NCBI RefSeq assembly: GCF_030149515.1
Contig: NZ_JASBRI010000012.1
Span: forward strand, 54,958-118,957
Source: Maricaulis sp.
GTDB lineage: Bacteria; Pseudomonadota; Alphaproteobacteria; Caulobacterales; Maricaulaceae
DNA: 64,000 nucleotides
Direction: 5' to 3'
The notes beneath the pieces are model-generated. The model had not been told where the DNA came from and did no database searches. It worked only from the letters and a program-made list of their open reading frames with translations. Below, piece after piece: positions 9,646 through 20,846 of the stretch; position 1 is the stretch's first letter; each line of letters opens with the position of its first letter. The position numbers were made by a program, and so were the translations under genes.

Positions 9646-10899
9646 ATGTTTTCACGAGTGAAAGAAGCCGTTTGGGGTACGGCGCAGCGCTGGTTTCCGG
9701 ACCGGCAGATCTATCATCGCAGCGATGGTCAGGTTCGCTACTTCGCGATCTCGACCGGCGTTCAGATCGGGGCCCTGCTGAGCGCGACCGTCCTGGCGGG
9801 ATGGCTTTGTTTCACCACGGTTTCTGTCGCCTTCCACGGCCGCGCCCTCGCTGCCAAGGATGCCGAGCTTGAGCGCGAGCGGATCAATTATCACCGCATG
9901 GTCGCGGAAGCCCAGGCCAATGAGGCCACCGTCATCTCCTTCATGGAATCGCGCATGGAGGAGTTCGACCGCACCGCCTACGAATTCCAGATGCGCCACG
10001 AGACGCTGCGCCAGCTGGTGGATTTCGCCGAACAGCTGACCGGCCAGGACATGGAGCCCTCGCCCGCACTGGACGATGGCCGCGTGCTGATGGCGGCAAC
10101 CCCCGCCGACCCGACACCTCGAGAAGCCCGCGATCCCCTGGTCAATGTCGCCGCCCTCTCCTCCGACGCGCCGGAGGACCAGATCTCCTACCTCATGGGC
10201 GAACAGGACACCGTTCTGGCCCAGGCCGAGGACGCCACCGAGGCCCGCCTGCAGAACCTGCGCGCTGTCCTGCGCCTGACCGGACTGAACATCGAGGACG
10301 TGATTGCCGAGAATCGCGAAGGCGAGGAACGCGGCGGTCCGTTCGAACCGATCTCGGCCAGCGACTTCATCGCCACACCCTCCTCCGCCGCCGGCGTCGA
10401 GCTCGACGATGCCTTCTCCTCGCGGATCGCACGGATTGCGGCACGTCTGCTGGAAGTCGAAGAGCTGGAAGAGTTCGTGGACGCCGGCCCGCTGGGCGTG
10501 CCGATCGGCGACACCTATCGCCAGACCAGCGATTTCGGCGTTCGCATCGATCCGTTCAACGGCCGTCCGACCCCGCATCGCGGCATGGACTTCGCCGCCT
10601 ATCGCCGCGCGCCGATCATTGCGACGGGGCCCGGGCGGGTGATTTACGCCGGCTGGCGCTCGGGCTATGGTCGCTGCGTGGAGATCGACCACGGTTACGG
10701 CTTTGTCACCCGTTACGGCCATCTCCACGAAATCGCAGTGCGGCGTGGCGATACAGTTGAACGCGGTCAGCGCATCGGGGGGATGGGCTCGACCGGGCGG
10801 AGCACCGCCACGCACCTGCACTATGAAATCTGGTACAATGGATCGGCCATCGATCCGGAACGCTTACTGAGAGCCGGCCAATATGTTCAACAAGGGTAA
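9646..10899 (+). CDS. M23 (LytM-type) metallopeptidase, membrane anchored
   Basis: A 417-residue protein with one N-terminal membrane segment (about residues 38-62), a helical middle region, and a C-terminal M23 domain. The zinc ligands are visible: H311 and D315 in HRGMD, and H390/H392 in THLHYE. The domain cleaves peptide cross-links in peptidoglycan and here is intact, so it is probably an active endopeptidase in the periplasm. The next gene, a bactofilin, overlaps its end by 17 bases. In Hyphomonas neptunium a bactofilin and an M23 endopeptidase act together in shaping the cell (established knowledge), and the gene order here matches that partnership. Confidence 0.93.
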   Translation: MFSRVKEAVWGTAQRWFPDRQIYHRSDGQVRYFAISTGVQIGALLSATVLAGWLCFTTVSVAFHGRALAAKDAELERERINYHRMVAEAQANEATVISFMESRMEEFDRTAYEFQMRHETLRQLVDFAEQLTGQDMEPSPALDDGRVLMAATPADPTPREARDPLVNVAALSSDAPEDQISYLMGEQDTVLAQAEDATEARLQNLRAVLRLTGLNIEDVIAENREGEERGGPFEPISASDFIATPSSAAGVELDDAFSSRIARIAARLLEVEELEEFVDAGPLGVPIGDTYRQTSDFGVRIDPFNGRPTPHRGMDFAAYRRAPIIATGPGRVIYAGWRSGYGRCVEIDHGYGFVTRYGHLHEIAVRRGDTVERGQRIGGMGSTGRSTATHLHYEIWYNGSAIDPERLLRAGQYVQQG

Positions 10900-11443
10900 C
10901 AAAGACCAATCGCTTCCCGAGACGGGAGCGCAACACAGCGCCCCTCCGAAAAGGACCGCCATGGAATCGAAAGCTCCCTCCATTCTCTCCAGCGACCTCG
11001 TCCTGACAGGGTCGATCGTTTCCGACGGTGAAATCCAGCTCGACGGCACGGTCGACGGCGATGTGCGCGCCGGCTCGCTGATCATCGGCGAAGAAGCCTC
11101 CGTGAGTGGCGAAGTGTTTGCCGAGACCGTCGTGGTCCGTGGCAAGGTGACGGGCAGCGTGCGCGCCCGCCAGATCCAGCTGGCCTCGACCGCCCGCATC
11201 GAGGGCGATATCGTCCACGCCGCCCTGTCCGTGGAAAGCGGCGCCTTCTTCGACGGCCATTGCCGGCACTCCTCCGATCCGCTGAAGGATGGCGGCCAGA
11301 AATCGGACAAGCCGAAGACCGACAAGACCGAAACGATCTCGAAGTCCGGCACCACCGACACCAAACCGCCGGCCCCGGCCAAGAGCTCCGACCCGCTGGC
11401 CGATCTGGAACCGCCGGTGGCGGCCTCCAAGTCCGGCTTCTGA
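10883..11443 (+). CDS. bacA: Bactofilin (polymer-forming cytoskeletal protein)
   Basis: A 186-residue protein with the bactofilin beta-helix core at about residues 35-135 (SDLVLTGSIVSDGEIQLDG and following rungs) flanked by unstructured tails. The C-terminal tail is rich in K, D, P and T. Bactofilins polymerise without nucleotide on the inner membrane and recruit cell-wall enzymes. The start overlaps the end of the M23 peptidase gene, so translational coupling is likely. A clear terminator follows at 11469. Confidence 0.93.
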   Translation: MFNKGNKDQSLPETGAQHSAPPKRTAMESKAPSILSSDLVLTGSIVSDGEIQLDGTVDGDVRAGSLIIGEEASVSGEVFAETVVVRGKVTGSVRARQIQLASTARIEGDIVHAALSVESGAFFDGHCRHSSDPLKDGGQKSDKPKTDKTETISKSGTTDTKPPAPAKSSDPLADLEPPVAASKSGF

Positions 11444-11468
11444 TCAGCGGACACTGCGAATTGAAACG

Positions 11469-11500
11469 ACCGGCGGCGCCAAGGCACCGCCGGTTTTCGT
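11469..11500 (+). terminator. Rho-independent terminator after the bactofilin gene
   Basis: ACCGGCGG (11469-11476) pairs with CCGCCGGT (11487-11494), with an inner GCC-AA-GGC stem, followed by TTTCGTTTG. It lies 25 bases after the bactofilin stop codon. Confidence 0.8.
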
Positions 11501-11577
11501 TTGTCTGACGCTTTGCAACAAGCGCCAGCAGCCCGGATCAACCGAACTGCTCGCACACGGCACGCACTGATCGCTGG

Positions 11578-12828
11578 CTAGCGCAGGGTGTCTTGCAGGA
11601 ATTCCAGCGTGGCCTCCCATGCGTCTATTCCCGCACGGGAATTGCCCGCATCGGTGCCACCGCTGCGCCCCCGGCGCTCCTTGGGCGGCAGGTTCGCAAC
11701 ACCGTAGGATTGCTCACCGCCGCCGAAATTGTGCCCGGCATCGGGAAAGCTCAAATGGCGCACATCATTCGGGAAATCCAGCCGTCCCAGACGCCGGACG
11801 ATCGCCCGGGACATTTCCCCTGACGGCCAGATACGGTCATCGTCGCCGCTCAGCAGGAGAAGCGGCCCGTCGATCCGTTCGACGGGGATCGCCGCCTCAC
11901 CGGGCTCGTCCCCATCGCCGGAGCGGAAGGCAAGGGCCTGGTTCCCGATGGACCAGGCCGAGGCGGAAGGGCCGTAGGGATAGGTCGCCGGGGTTGCCGT
12001 TACGACTGAAGACGGAGCCTCGGCAACGACCGCCCGGATGCGGTCGTCGTGAGCGGCAAGCAGCAGCGCGAGCTGGGCTCCATAGGAGCGCCCCATGACG
12101 GCGATCCGGGACGCATCGACCCGCGGATGGCTTTCCAGCCGGTCGAACGCCGGAAAGAAGCGCTCAAGGGGCAGTGTCTCCACAAAATAGGCCGGCGTTC
12201 CCTCCGCTCCGAAATAGGCGATATCGAGCGCGGCATATCCTCGCGAAGCCAGCAGGGCTGCGCGCTCGCCATTCGAGCCGCCGCCGCTGCCGCCGAGCAC
12301 AACCACCACCGGAAGCGGCCGGGTGCCGTCGTCGGGCAAATACAGTGTCGCGGCCAGGCCGGACACCGGCAGCGCTTCAGTGGAAATCCCGGACGCTGCG
12401 CGCGGTGACAACCACCGCACGCCCCGTTCCGCCAGCACATGCCCCGTGGCATCGGACAGCCGGATCTGCACATCGGCATCCTGTGACGTGTGGAAACGAT
12501 CTCCGCCAACCATCGACCAGAAGGGTCCGCTGGCCTGCACGCCCTCATAGGTGCCCCGGACCGGGGCGTCCGTCGCGGGATCGACAATGCCGTCCGGGCC
12601 CGCACGATAAACATTCTGGCTCCACCAGCTCTGCCCCGCACCATCCGTCGCCGTCACAGTGAGGACAGCCTCCGACCCCGGCGGCAGCCCGCTGACCCGC
12701 AACTCGCTCGCCCGATCGAAAAAGAAAGCGTCGGCAACGGCATGAATGGCGACATCCGAACCGGCGCGAGCAACCGGGATCGCGAGCGCTTGAAGCACGA
12801 TGACGAGTACCAATGACAGGAATTTCAT
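11578..12828 (-). CDS. Secreted acyl-CoA thioesterase/BAAT-like alpha/beta hydrolase
   Basis: A 416-residue protein starting MKFLSLVLVIVLQALAIPVARAG, a clear signal peptide; an open frame continues upstream, but the GAGGTGG ribosome-binding site right before 12828 fixes this start. Residues about 30-150 resemble the N-terminal thioesterase/acyltransferase beta-sandwich of the BAAT family, and the rest is a BAAT C-terminal hydrolase with GGSGGG, the nucleophile elbow GRSYGA, DDDRIWPSGE and the final histidine in PDAGHNFGG. The nucleophile is serine. Acyl-CoA is not present in the periplasm, so the real substrate must be something else. It stands alone, opposite to its neighbours. Confidence 0.8.
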   Translation of the reverse strand: MKFLSLVLVIVLQALAIPVARAGSDVAIHAVADAFFFDRASELRVSGLPPGSEAVLTVTATDGAGQSWWSQNVYRAGPDGIVDPATDAPVRGTYEGVQASGPFWSMVGGDRFHTSQDADVQIRLSDATGHVLAERGVRWLSPRAASGISTEALPVSGLAATLYLPDDGTRPLPVVVVLGGSGGGSNGERAALLASRGYAALDIAYFGAEGTPAYFVETLPLERFFPAFDRLESHPRVDASRIAVMGRSYGAQLALLLAAHDDRIRAVVAEAPSSVVTATPATYPYGPSASAWSIGNQALAFRSGDGDEPGEAAIPVERIDGPLLLLSGDDDRIWPSGEMSRAIVRRLGRLDFPNDVRHLSFPDAGHNFGGGEQSYGVANLPPKERRGRSGGTDAGNSRAGIDAWEATLEFLQDTLR

Positions 12829-13027
12829 CCCCCACCTCGCTTTTCCGCGACGCCAGCGCCCGCGATGTTCCAGTGGTTTTCGTGCCGAGGCAAGGCGGAG
12901 TGCCCTACAGCCCCAGGCCGTCCCGGACAGGTTCGATCGCAAGCACGATGCGAGGGCACGCATCCGCCGGATGCCGGGCGCATGGGGCCGGCCTCGGCAT
13001 TCCATTTTCCGGACCATATAGACTTGT

Positions 13028-13056
13028 TTGTTTTTTAAACTTGTCTGCTGTATACG
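13028..13056 (+). promoter_or_regulatory. Candidate sigma-70 promoter of the acyltransferase gene
   Basis: TTGTTT (13028-13033), 17 bases, TATACG (13051-13056), in a conspicuously AT-rich island between the hydrolase and the acyltransferase start at 13084. The neighbouring sequence repeats ACTTGT (13023 and 13039), which might be a regulator half-site. Confidence 0.45.
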
Positions 13057-13083
13057 GACCCTTCAATCACACGGGAGCCCTCC

Positions 13084-14328
13084 ATGTCGTCCACCCGAAC
13101 CCTTCGCGCAGATGCCGGCCAGACCGGCCGTCTGCATGCCCTCGACGGGCTGCGCGCAATCGCCCTCCTGCTGGGCGTTGTCCTTCACGCAGCCATGTCC
13201 TTCATCCCCGGACCGCCTATCTGGATTATCCAGGACAGCCAGGCCGCCACACCCTTCGCCCTCGCCTTCTACGTTCCACACATCTTCCGCATGACGCTGT
13301 TTTTCCTGATCGCCGGTTATTTTGCCCGCCTCGCCGCTCACCGGCGCGGGCTGGGCGGTTTCGCAATCGACCGGGTCAAACGCATCGGAATGCCGCTCGT
13401 CACGCTGTGGCTGCCGCTCTTTGCAGCCATCGTGATGGTCGTGATCTGGGGTGCTATCAAAGCCAATGGCGGGACGCCCCCGGACGGCGAAACGCCGCCA
13501 CTGACAATGCAGACCTTTCCCCTCACCCACCTCTGGTTCCTGTATCTGCTGGTCATCTTCTACGCCGTAAGCCTGCCGCTGACGGCGCTGGTCCGCGCCA
13601 TCGACCGCTCCGACCGCACCGGCCGCCTGATCGACGCCGCCACGGGCCTTCTGGCCCGCACACCGTTTGGCGCCGTTCTGCTGGCCGCGCCGCTGGCGGT
13701 CTGGTTCGCCATCACGCCGGTCTGGATGCAGTGGTTCGGCATCGCGACGCCCGATACGGGCCTTGTGCCCAACACCGGGGCGCTGATCGGCTACGGCACG
13801 GCCTTCGCTGCCGGCTGGGCCGTACACCGCCGCAGCGATCTGGTACTGAACTGCTGGAAGCGGGCCTGGCCCATCAATCTGGCCGCGGCCGGGACGCTCA
13901 CGGCCCTGTGCCTAGCCTGGACCGGCGTTCAACCACTGCTGATGCCGGCCGAACCGGGCCAGGACCGCATCCTCTATGCCGGTGCCTACACGCTGGCGAT
14001 CTGGACGTGGACCTTCGGTCTCTCCGGAGCCGCCCTGCATGTCCTTGCCCGCGAGAACCGCGTCTGGCGCTATCTCGCCGACTCCTCCTACTGGGTCTAT
14101 CTGATGCACCTGCCGCTGGTGATGGCCCTGCAGGTCGCCCTGTCGGATCTGGCCCTGCCCGGCCTTGCCAAACTGGCGATCATCCTGGCTGTCACGATGG
14201 CGCTGCTGCTGGCGAGCTATCACCTGCTGGTCCGGCACAGCTGGGTCGGCGGCTGGCTCAACGGCAAACGTCATCCCAGGCGGCGCGATACACCGCCCGC
14301 GACAGCGCAAGCGGGCAACGCCGCGTGA
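13084..14328 (+). CDS. Acyltransferase family 3 membrane protein (OafA/MdoC type)
   Basis: A 414-residue membrane protein with about ten transmembrane segments. It starts its fold with RLHALDGLRAIALLLGVVLH, the acyltransferase-3 signature including the conserved LRA and H, then FYVPHIFRMTLFFLIAGYF. These enzymes transfer acyl or succinyl groups to sugars of glucans, polysaccharides or lipids at the membrane. The acceptor is unknown, as no glycan genes are near. The start is preceded by a GGGAG ribosome-binding site. The downstream hairpin at 14349 may end the transcript. Confidence 0.88.
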   Translation: MSSTRTLRADAGQTGRLHALDGLRAIALLLGVVLHAAMSFIPGPPIWIIQDSQAATPFALAFYVPHIFRMTLFFLIAGYFARLAAHRRGLGGFAIDRVKRIGMPLVTLWLPLFAAIVMVVIWGAIKANGGTPPDGETPPLTMQTFPLTHLWFLYLLVIFYAVSLPLTALVRAIDRSDRTGRLIDAATGLLARTPFGAVLLAAPLAVWFAITPVWMQWFGIATPDTGLVPNTGALIGYGTAFAAGWAVHRRSDLVLNCWKRAWPINLAAAGTLTALCLAWTGVQPLLMPAEPGQDRILYAGAYTLAIWTWTFGLSGAALHVLARENRVWRYLADSSYWVYLMHLPLVMALQVALSDLALPGLAKLAIILAVTMALLLASYHLLVRHSWVGGWLNGKRHPRRRDTPPATAQAGNAA

Positions 14329-14348
14329 ATCGTTTCATACTCGAACAG

Positions 14349-14370
14349 GTGCGGCGCTTTCGCGCCGCAC
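14349..14370 (+). repeat. Strong hairpin between the acyltransferase and the small membrane protein genes
   Basis: GTGCGGCGC (14349-14357), loop TTTC, GCGCCGCAC (14362-14370). A perfect nine-base-pair stem that may terminate or attenuate transcription. No T run follows, so its role as a terminator is uncertain. Confidence 0.5.
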
Positions 14371-14391
14371 CCTTCCGGAGACAGACCTGCC

Positions 14392-15012
14392 ATGTCAGAT
14401 GATCTCATCAACGCCAGAGCCGACCTCGCCTTCCTGCGCAGTATCGCGGAAAGCGACCCCCATCCGAGTGCCGCCTTCGGCGTCCTGCTGATGACCGCCG
14501 GGCTGTTCTACGGTCTGGAAACGCTGTTGCACTGGGTCGGCACGGCGGGACTCGCTCCCGTGCCCGCCTGGGCCCACCTGGCAGCTGCCATCATCGCGAC
14601 CGGCGGCTTTCTGGCGGTGCTGGCGGTCGTACTCTGGCTCAACCACAAGCAGACCGACACCGGCACCGTGACACGCCGCGCCTACGAGGCCGCCTTCCAG
14701 GCTGCCGGTCTGGCCAACATATCCATGGTCTGCGTGTTCGCCTTCAATGCCGTCAAGGCCGGCGATTTCATGATCTGGCTCTACTATGTGCCCGTCGTCT
14801 TCGCCATGCAGGGCGGCGCCTGGTTCGTGGCGGCAAGCCTGCGCCGCAAGGCCTGGTACGGAATTGTCGCCCTGGGCTGGTTTCTCGCCGCCGTCGCCCT
14901 CGGTCTCACCATAGGGTCCGGGCTGTTCAATCTCGTGACCTCGCTCTCGCTCTTCCTCCTTATGGCACTGCCCGGCTTTGTCATGTGGCGTACGGCAATC
15001 CGGGCCCGCTGA
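14392..15012 (+). CDS. Hypothetical membrane protein, about six transmembrane segments
   Basis: A 206-residue protein with a short cytoplasmic N-terminus (ISADLAFLRSIAE-like helix SDDLINARADLAFLRSIAES) and about six hydrophobic segments between residues 27 and 200. I do not recognise a family with a defined function. It lies ten bases before a small winged-helix regulator gene. Such a small membrane protein plus PF13601-like regulator pair recurs in proteobacteria, and the regulator may control this operon (inference). A GGAG ribosome-binding site precedes the start. Confidence 0.75.
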   Translation: MSDDLINARADLAFLRSIAESDPHPSAAFGVLLMTAGLFYGLETLLHWVGTAGLAPVPAWAHLAAAIIATGGFLAVLAVVLWLNHKQTDTGTVTRRAYEAAFQAAGLANISMVCVFAFNAVKAGDFMIWLYYVPVVFAMQGGAWFVAASLRRKAWYGIVALGWFLAAVALGLTIGSGLFNLVTSLSLFLLMALPGFVMWRTAIRAR

Positions 15013-15022
15013 GCGCACCGTC

Positions 15023-15340
15023 ATGACCGCATCGCCATTCGACCAGATCGACGAGATCATCCACGGGCGCCTGCGCCTGGGCGTGATGACGTATCTGGCC
15101 CATGCCGAAGTGGCGGATTTCACCGAGCTCAAGACCGCGCTCGGCGCAACCCAGGGCAATCTCTCCATCCATCTTCGCAAGCTGGAAGATGCCGGCTATG
15201 TCGCCATAGAAAAAAGCTTCATGGGCCGCAAACCGCTGACCCGGGTGCGTATCACGCGGAAAGGATCCAAGGCCTTCGCCCGTTATGTCGAGGCGATGGC
15301 CTCCCTGCTCGGCAAGGCGGGCGAAGACGGCCCGGGCTAG
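15023..15340 (+). CDS. Winged-helix transcriptional regulator (MarR/ArsR-like, PF13601 type)
   Basis: A 105-residue DNA-binding protein starting [20 protein letters not shown]. The recognition helix region is [20 protein letters not shown] and the wing is [18 protein letters not shown]. There is no cysteine or ligand domain, so it is a minimal winged helix. The ATG at 15023 was chosen over an upstream in-frame start because that one lies inside the preceding gene. Its 3' end overlaps the prfB end by four bases on the opposite strand. Confidence 0.85.
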   Translation: MTASPFDQIDEIIHGRLRLGVMTYLAHAEVADFTELKTALGATQGNLSIHLRKLEDAGYVAIEKSFMGRKPLTRVRITRKGSKAFARYVEAMASLLGKAGEDGPG

Positions 15341-16468
15341 GCGTTTGCATCCTCGTCGCCGCCGACGCGGGCAGCCAGGGCGGCTGCCATGAATTCATCC
15401 AGATCGCCGTCCAGCACGCCTGACGTGTTGGACGTTTCCACATTGGTGCGCAGATCCTTGACCATCTGATAGGGCTGCAGGACATAGGAACGGATCTGGT
15501 GGCCCCAGCCGATCTCGGTCTTGCTGTCGGCTTCGGCCTGGGCCGCTTCCTCCCGCCTTTGCAGCTCGATCTCGTAGACCCGGGCGCGCAGCATGTCCCA
15601 GGCCTGGGACCGGTTCTTGTGCTGGGAGCGGTCATTCTGGCACTGCACCACGATCGGCCGCTCTTCGCCGGGCATGTCATAGGTCAGGCGTACGGCGCTG
15701 TCGGTCTTGTTGACATGCTGGCCGCCCGCGCCCGAAGCCCGGTATGTGTCGGTGCGCACCTTGGACTCGTCAATCTCGACCTCGATCGCATCGTCGATCT
15801 GCGGATAGACACCGACCGAGGAAAAGCTGGTATGGCGCCGGGCGCTGGAATCAAACGGCGAGATGCGCACCAGCCGGTGCACGCCGCTTTCCGTCTTCAG
15901 CCAGCCATAGGCGTTCTCGCCCCGCACGAGCAGGGTCGTGGATTTCAGCCCGGCCTCTTCGCCGGCCTGTTCCTCCATCACCTCGACCTTGTAGCCGTGA
16001 TCGCCGGCCCATCGCGAATACATCCGCGCCAGCATGGCGGCCCAGTCCTGGCTCTCCGTGCCGCCGGCACCGGAATGGATTTCCACGAAGGCATCATTGG
16101 CGTCGGCCTCGCCGGACAGGAGGGCTTCCAGCTGGGCCCGCTGCATGCGATCGGCCAGGCGTTTGAGACCGGCAACGGCCTCGTCCACCATCTCCTCATC
16201 GCCTTCCATTTCCGCAAGCTCGACGATCTCGACGGCATCGGAGAGCTCGGTCTCGGCTTCGCGGATCGTCGTCATCGCGCTTTCCAGCCGGTTGCGCTCG
16301 CGCATCAGGACCTGGGCCTGCTGGGGATCGTTCCAGAAGCCCGGATCCTCGGATCTGGCGTTCAGTTCGTCGAGGCGTTTCTGGGCGGTATCCCAGTCAA
16401 AGACGCCTCCTCAGCAGGCCCACCGCCTGCTGGATTTCGTCGGACAGGGTCTGGATGTCAGCACGCAT
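15337..16468 (-). CDS. prfB: Peptide chain release factor 2, made through a programmed +1 frameshift
   Basis: Release factor 2 reads stop codons UAA and UGA. The main frame runs from 16398 to 15337, but the true start is the ATG complementary to 16466-16468. The first 23 codons ([20 protein letters not shown] and following) end at an in-frame TGA at 16399-16397. Shifting one base forward at CTT-TGA-C joins them to [12 protein letters not shown]. The complete protein is 376 residues, close to the usual 365. SPF, the stop-codon-reading tripeptide of RF2, is in [10 protein letters not shown], and the catalytic GGQ is in [12 protein letters not shown]. The gene precedes PBP1A and amidase genes in the order common in alphaproteobacteria. 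Confidence 0.96.
16396..16411 (-). promoter_or_regulatory. prfB: Programmed +1 frameshift site of prfB
   Basis: On the minus strand the site reads AGGAGGCGTCTTTGAC. An internal AGGAGG acts as a Shine-Dalgarno-like stimulator three bases before the slippery CTT, followed by the TGA stop. The spacing is the same as in E. coli (AGGGGGTATCTTTGAC). When RF2 is scarce the ribosome slips and makes more RF2, a known autoregulation. Confidence 0.95.
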
Positions 16469-16556
16469 GGCCTAGCGACCTCTTCGAGGCTTTGTGAAAG
16501 CGAGTCACGATTGAGGTTCATGGAGATAAAGTCAGCACGAGGACGAGACAAGACGG

Positions 16557-19061
<2,505 letters not shown>

Positions 19062-19158
19062 TACGCCCTCTGGCCGCTCTACCCGCTGGACAGCTGTATC
19101 CCAGGAGCATGACACCGAGGCGGCATTATGGCCGCGCAGATCGTCAGATTAAAGCGAT

Positions 19159-20376
19159 TCAGCGCGCCGGAAGTGCAATCGTGTCCGAGTCGGCGAAGAC
19201 ATCGTCTCCGCGATTGGCGAAATAATCGTCGATGCCGGAGACGATCGCCGCCATCTGGCGGCGGCGGGCCGACGCGGAATTCAGGTTGTTCTCGTCGGTC
19301 CGGTTGGTAAGGAAGCCCATTTCCACCAGCACGGCCGGGACACGCGGGTCCAGAAGGACAAACAGGTTTGCCTGACGATGCGGGTTGGCCAGCAAGGGAC
19401 CGGCATTGCCCAGATGTTCCAGCAGCACTTCGGCGAAGGCGGAAGACTGGTTACGCTTTTCGCGCAGTTCGAGCTCGACGAGGATATTGTTCACATCGAC
19501 CTGCGCGGTGTGGTTGGCGTCCTGGCGGGCGCGCTGGCGGGCCCGGCTTTCAGCCCGGTCGTTCAGCGTATAGACCGCCGCGCCGTGAACGCTCGAGCTC
19601 GACGACGAATCGGCGTGCAGAGAGATGAACAGGTCGGCGCGCGCCTCGGCCATCACGCCGACGCGCTGTTCCCATGAGGGATAGATGTCGCGGTCGCGGG
19701 TCAGCAGGACTTCATAGCGCCCCGTCGCTTCGAGCTGGCGGCGCAATTCACGCGCCGCTTCCAGAGCGACGTCGCTCTCATGTGTGCCCCGGGTGCCGAT
19801 CGAACCGGGATCGCGGCCGCCATGGCCGGGATCGACCACGACAACACGGCGTTCGCGCTGGGGCGGCACATAGACCGCTTCCACCCGTTCCGCGATCAGC
19901 GAATCGAGACTGGAGGCATGGCCAAGGGCAAAGCCGGACGCCGACTGGAAGGCATCGTCGGAGGCGCGCTCCACGTCGATGACGAGCCGGTGATTGCCCC
20001 CGTTGTGCGCCGGGTCGAGAGCGAACTGGCTGACGATAACGGCCGGATGTTCCAGTTCGAACACGACGCGCGAGGACGCCGCGGAATTGTTGAAGAATCT
20101 GAACGCGTCGACCAGGCCGTGGCCGACACCTTCGCCGGCGGCAAGACCGGTGACGGACCAGCGCATGTCCGGCAGGTCGACCACCAGCCGGTCGGACAGG
20201 CCGTCCAGCGTAAAGGCACGGAAATCTGCGGGTTCGGCGGTTTCAATCACAACGCGCGTACGCTCGCCGTCGACACCGAAACGGATGTCGCGAACTTCCT
20301 GGTCGGCCCAGCCTGCCCCGCCCAGGGTCAGGATCCCCGCCAAGACTGTCATGATTTGTTGAACGCGCATATCCAC
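19159..20376 (-). CDS. amiC: N-acetylmuramoyl-L-alanine amidase with AMIN domain
   Basis: A 405-residue periplasmic protein with a signal peptide (first 25 residues), an AMIN domain (about 28-130, IRFGVDGERTRVVIETAEPA) and an Amidase_3 domain from about residue 175 with the zinc ligands in VVDPGHGGRDPG, HESDVALE and LFISLHADSS. It cuts the amide bond between MurNAc and the stem peptide, needed for cell separation. A second methionine two codons in is an equally possible start. PBP1A follows 97 bases downstream on the same strand; RNase E is divergent. Confidence 0.94.
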   Translation of the reverse strand: MDMRVQQIMTVLAGILTLGGAGWADQEVRDIRFGVDGERTRVVIETAEPADFRAFTLDGLSDRLVVDLPDMRWSVTGLAAGEGVGHGLVDAFRFFNNSAASSRVVFELEHPAVIVSQFALDPAHNGGNHRLVIDVERASDDAFQSASGFALGHASSLDSLIAERVEAVYVPPQRERRVVVVDPGHGGRDPGSIGTRGTHESDVALEAARELRRQLEATGRYEVLLTRDRDIYPSWEQRVGVMAEARADLFISLHADSSSSSSVHGAAVYTLNDRAESRARQRARQDANHTAQVDVNNILVELELREKRNQSSAFAEVLLEHLGNAGPLLANPHRQANLFVLLDPRVPAVLVEMGFLTNRTDENNLNSASARRRQMAAIVSGIDDYFANRGDDVFADSDTIALPAR

Positions 20377-20846
20377 ACCATCGTCACTGCCGCGATTCTG
20401 TCCACGGCTTTTGCGTCACCTTATCGCGCGGAGCTTGACGTTTGGTTGATGCGGCAGCCCTGTTTTTCCACGCAAGATGGCAACGGCGAGAGACACTTTT
20501 CTTCCCGATTGGAATGTTGCATGTTGCCAACAGCTTGGCGACACCGAGATTTCGATGTCGAAACCCGTGCCGCCCGGCAGGTTCCGGCCGCGCCCTGCGA
20601 GGCCCGCCGGCTTCACTATCGCCGCTTCGGTTCTTATGTCTTGTCCGAAGCCCCGACCGCCGCGCCCGACGCCCTTCAGACAGGCCGGGAGGCGCAAATG
20701 GTAACTGCTGATGCGCGAGGAGCGCCTGATGCACAGTCATACGACTACAGGCTGCCCCCCGTCCGTCGCACCCCCGCCGCCGCGTGTTGCGCGTCCCGCC
20801 GAGATCGGCCGGACGGTCCTGCCGGCGTGCGCAGGAGAGACTTTTA
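20377..20846 (+). promoter_or_regulatory. Long leader and divergent promoter region between amiC and rne
   Basis: No gene is seen in these 470 bases. It must hold the promoters of amiC (leftward) and rne (rightward). One good hairpin falls in the probable rne leader: GCTTCGG (20624-20630) pairs with CCGAAGC (20645-20651) around a 14-base loop. RNase E commonly controls its own mRNA through a long 5' leader (established in E. coli), so this region could be a feedback element; the sequence alone does not prove it. Confidence 0.5.

Noticed and set aside
12829..13017. Upstream extension of the secreted hydrolase
   Set aside because: A strong GAGGTGG site and a signal peptide mark the internal start.
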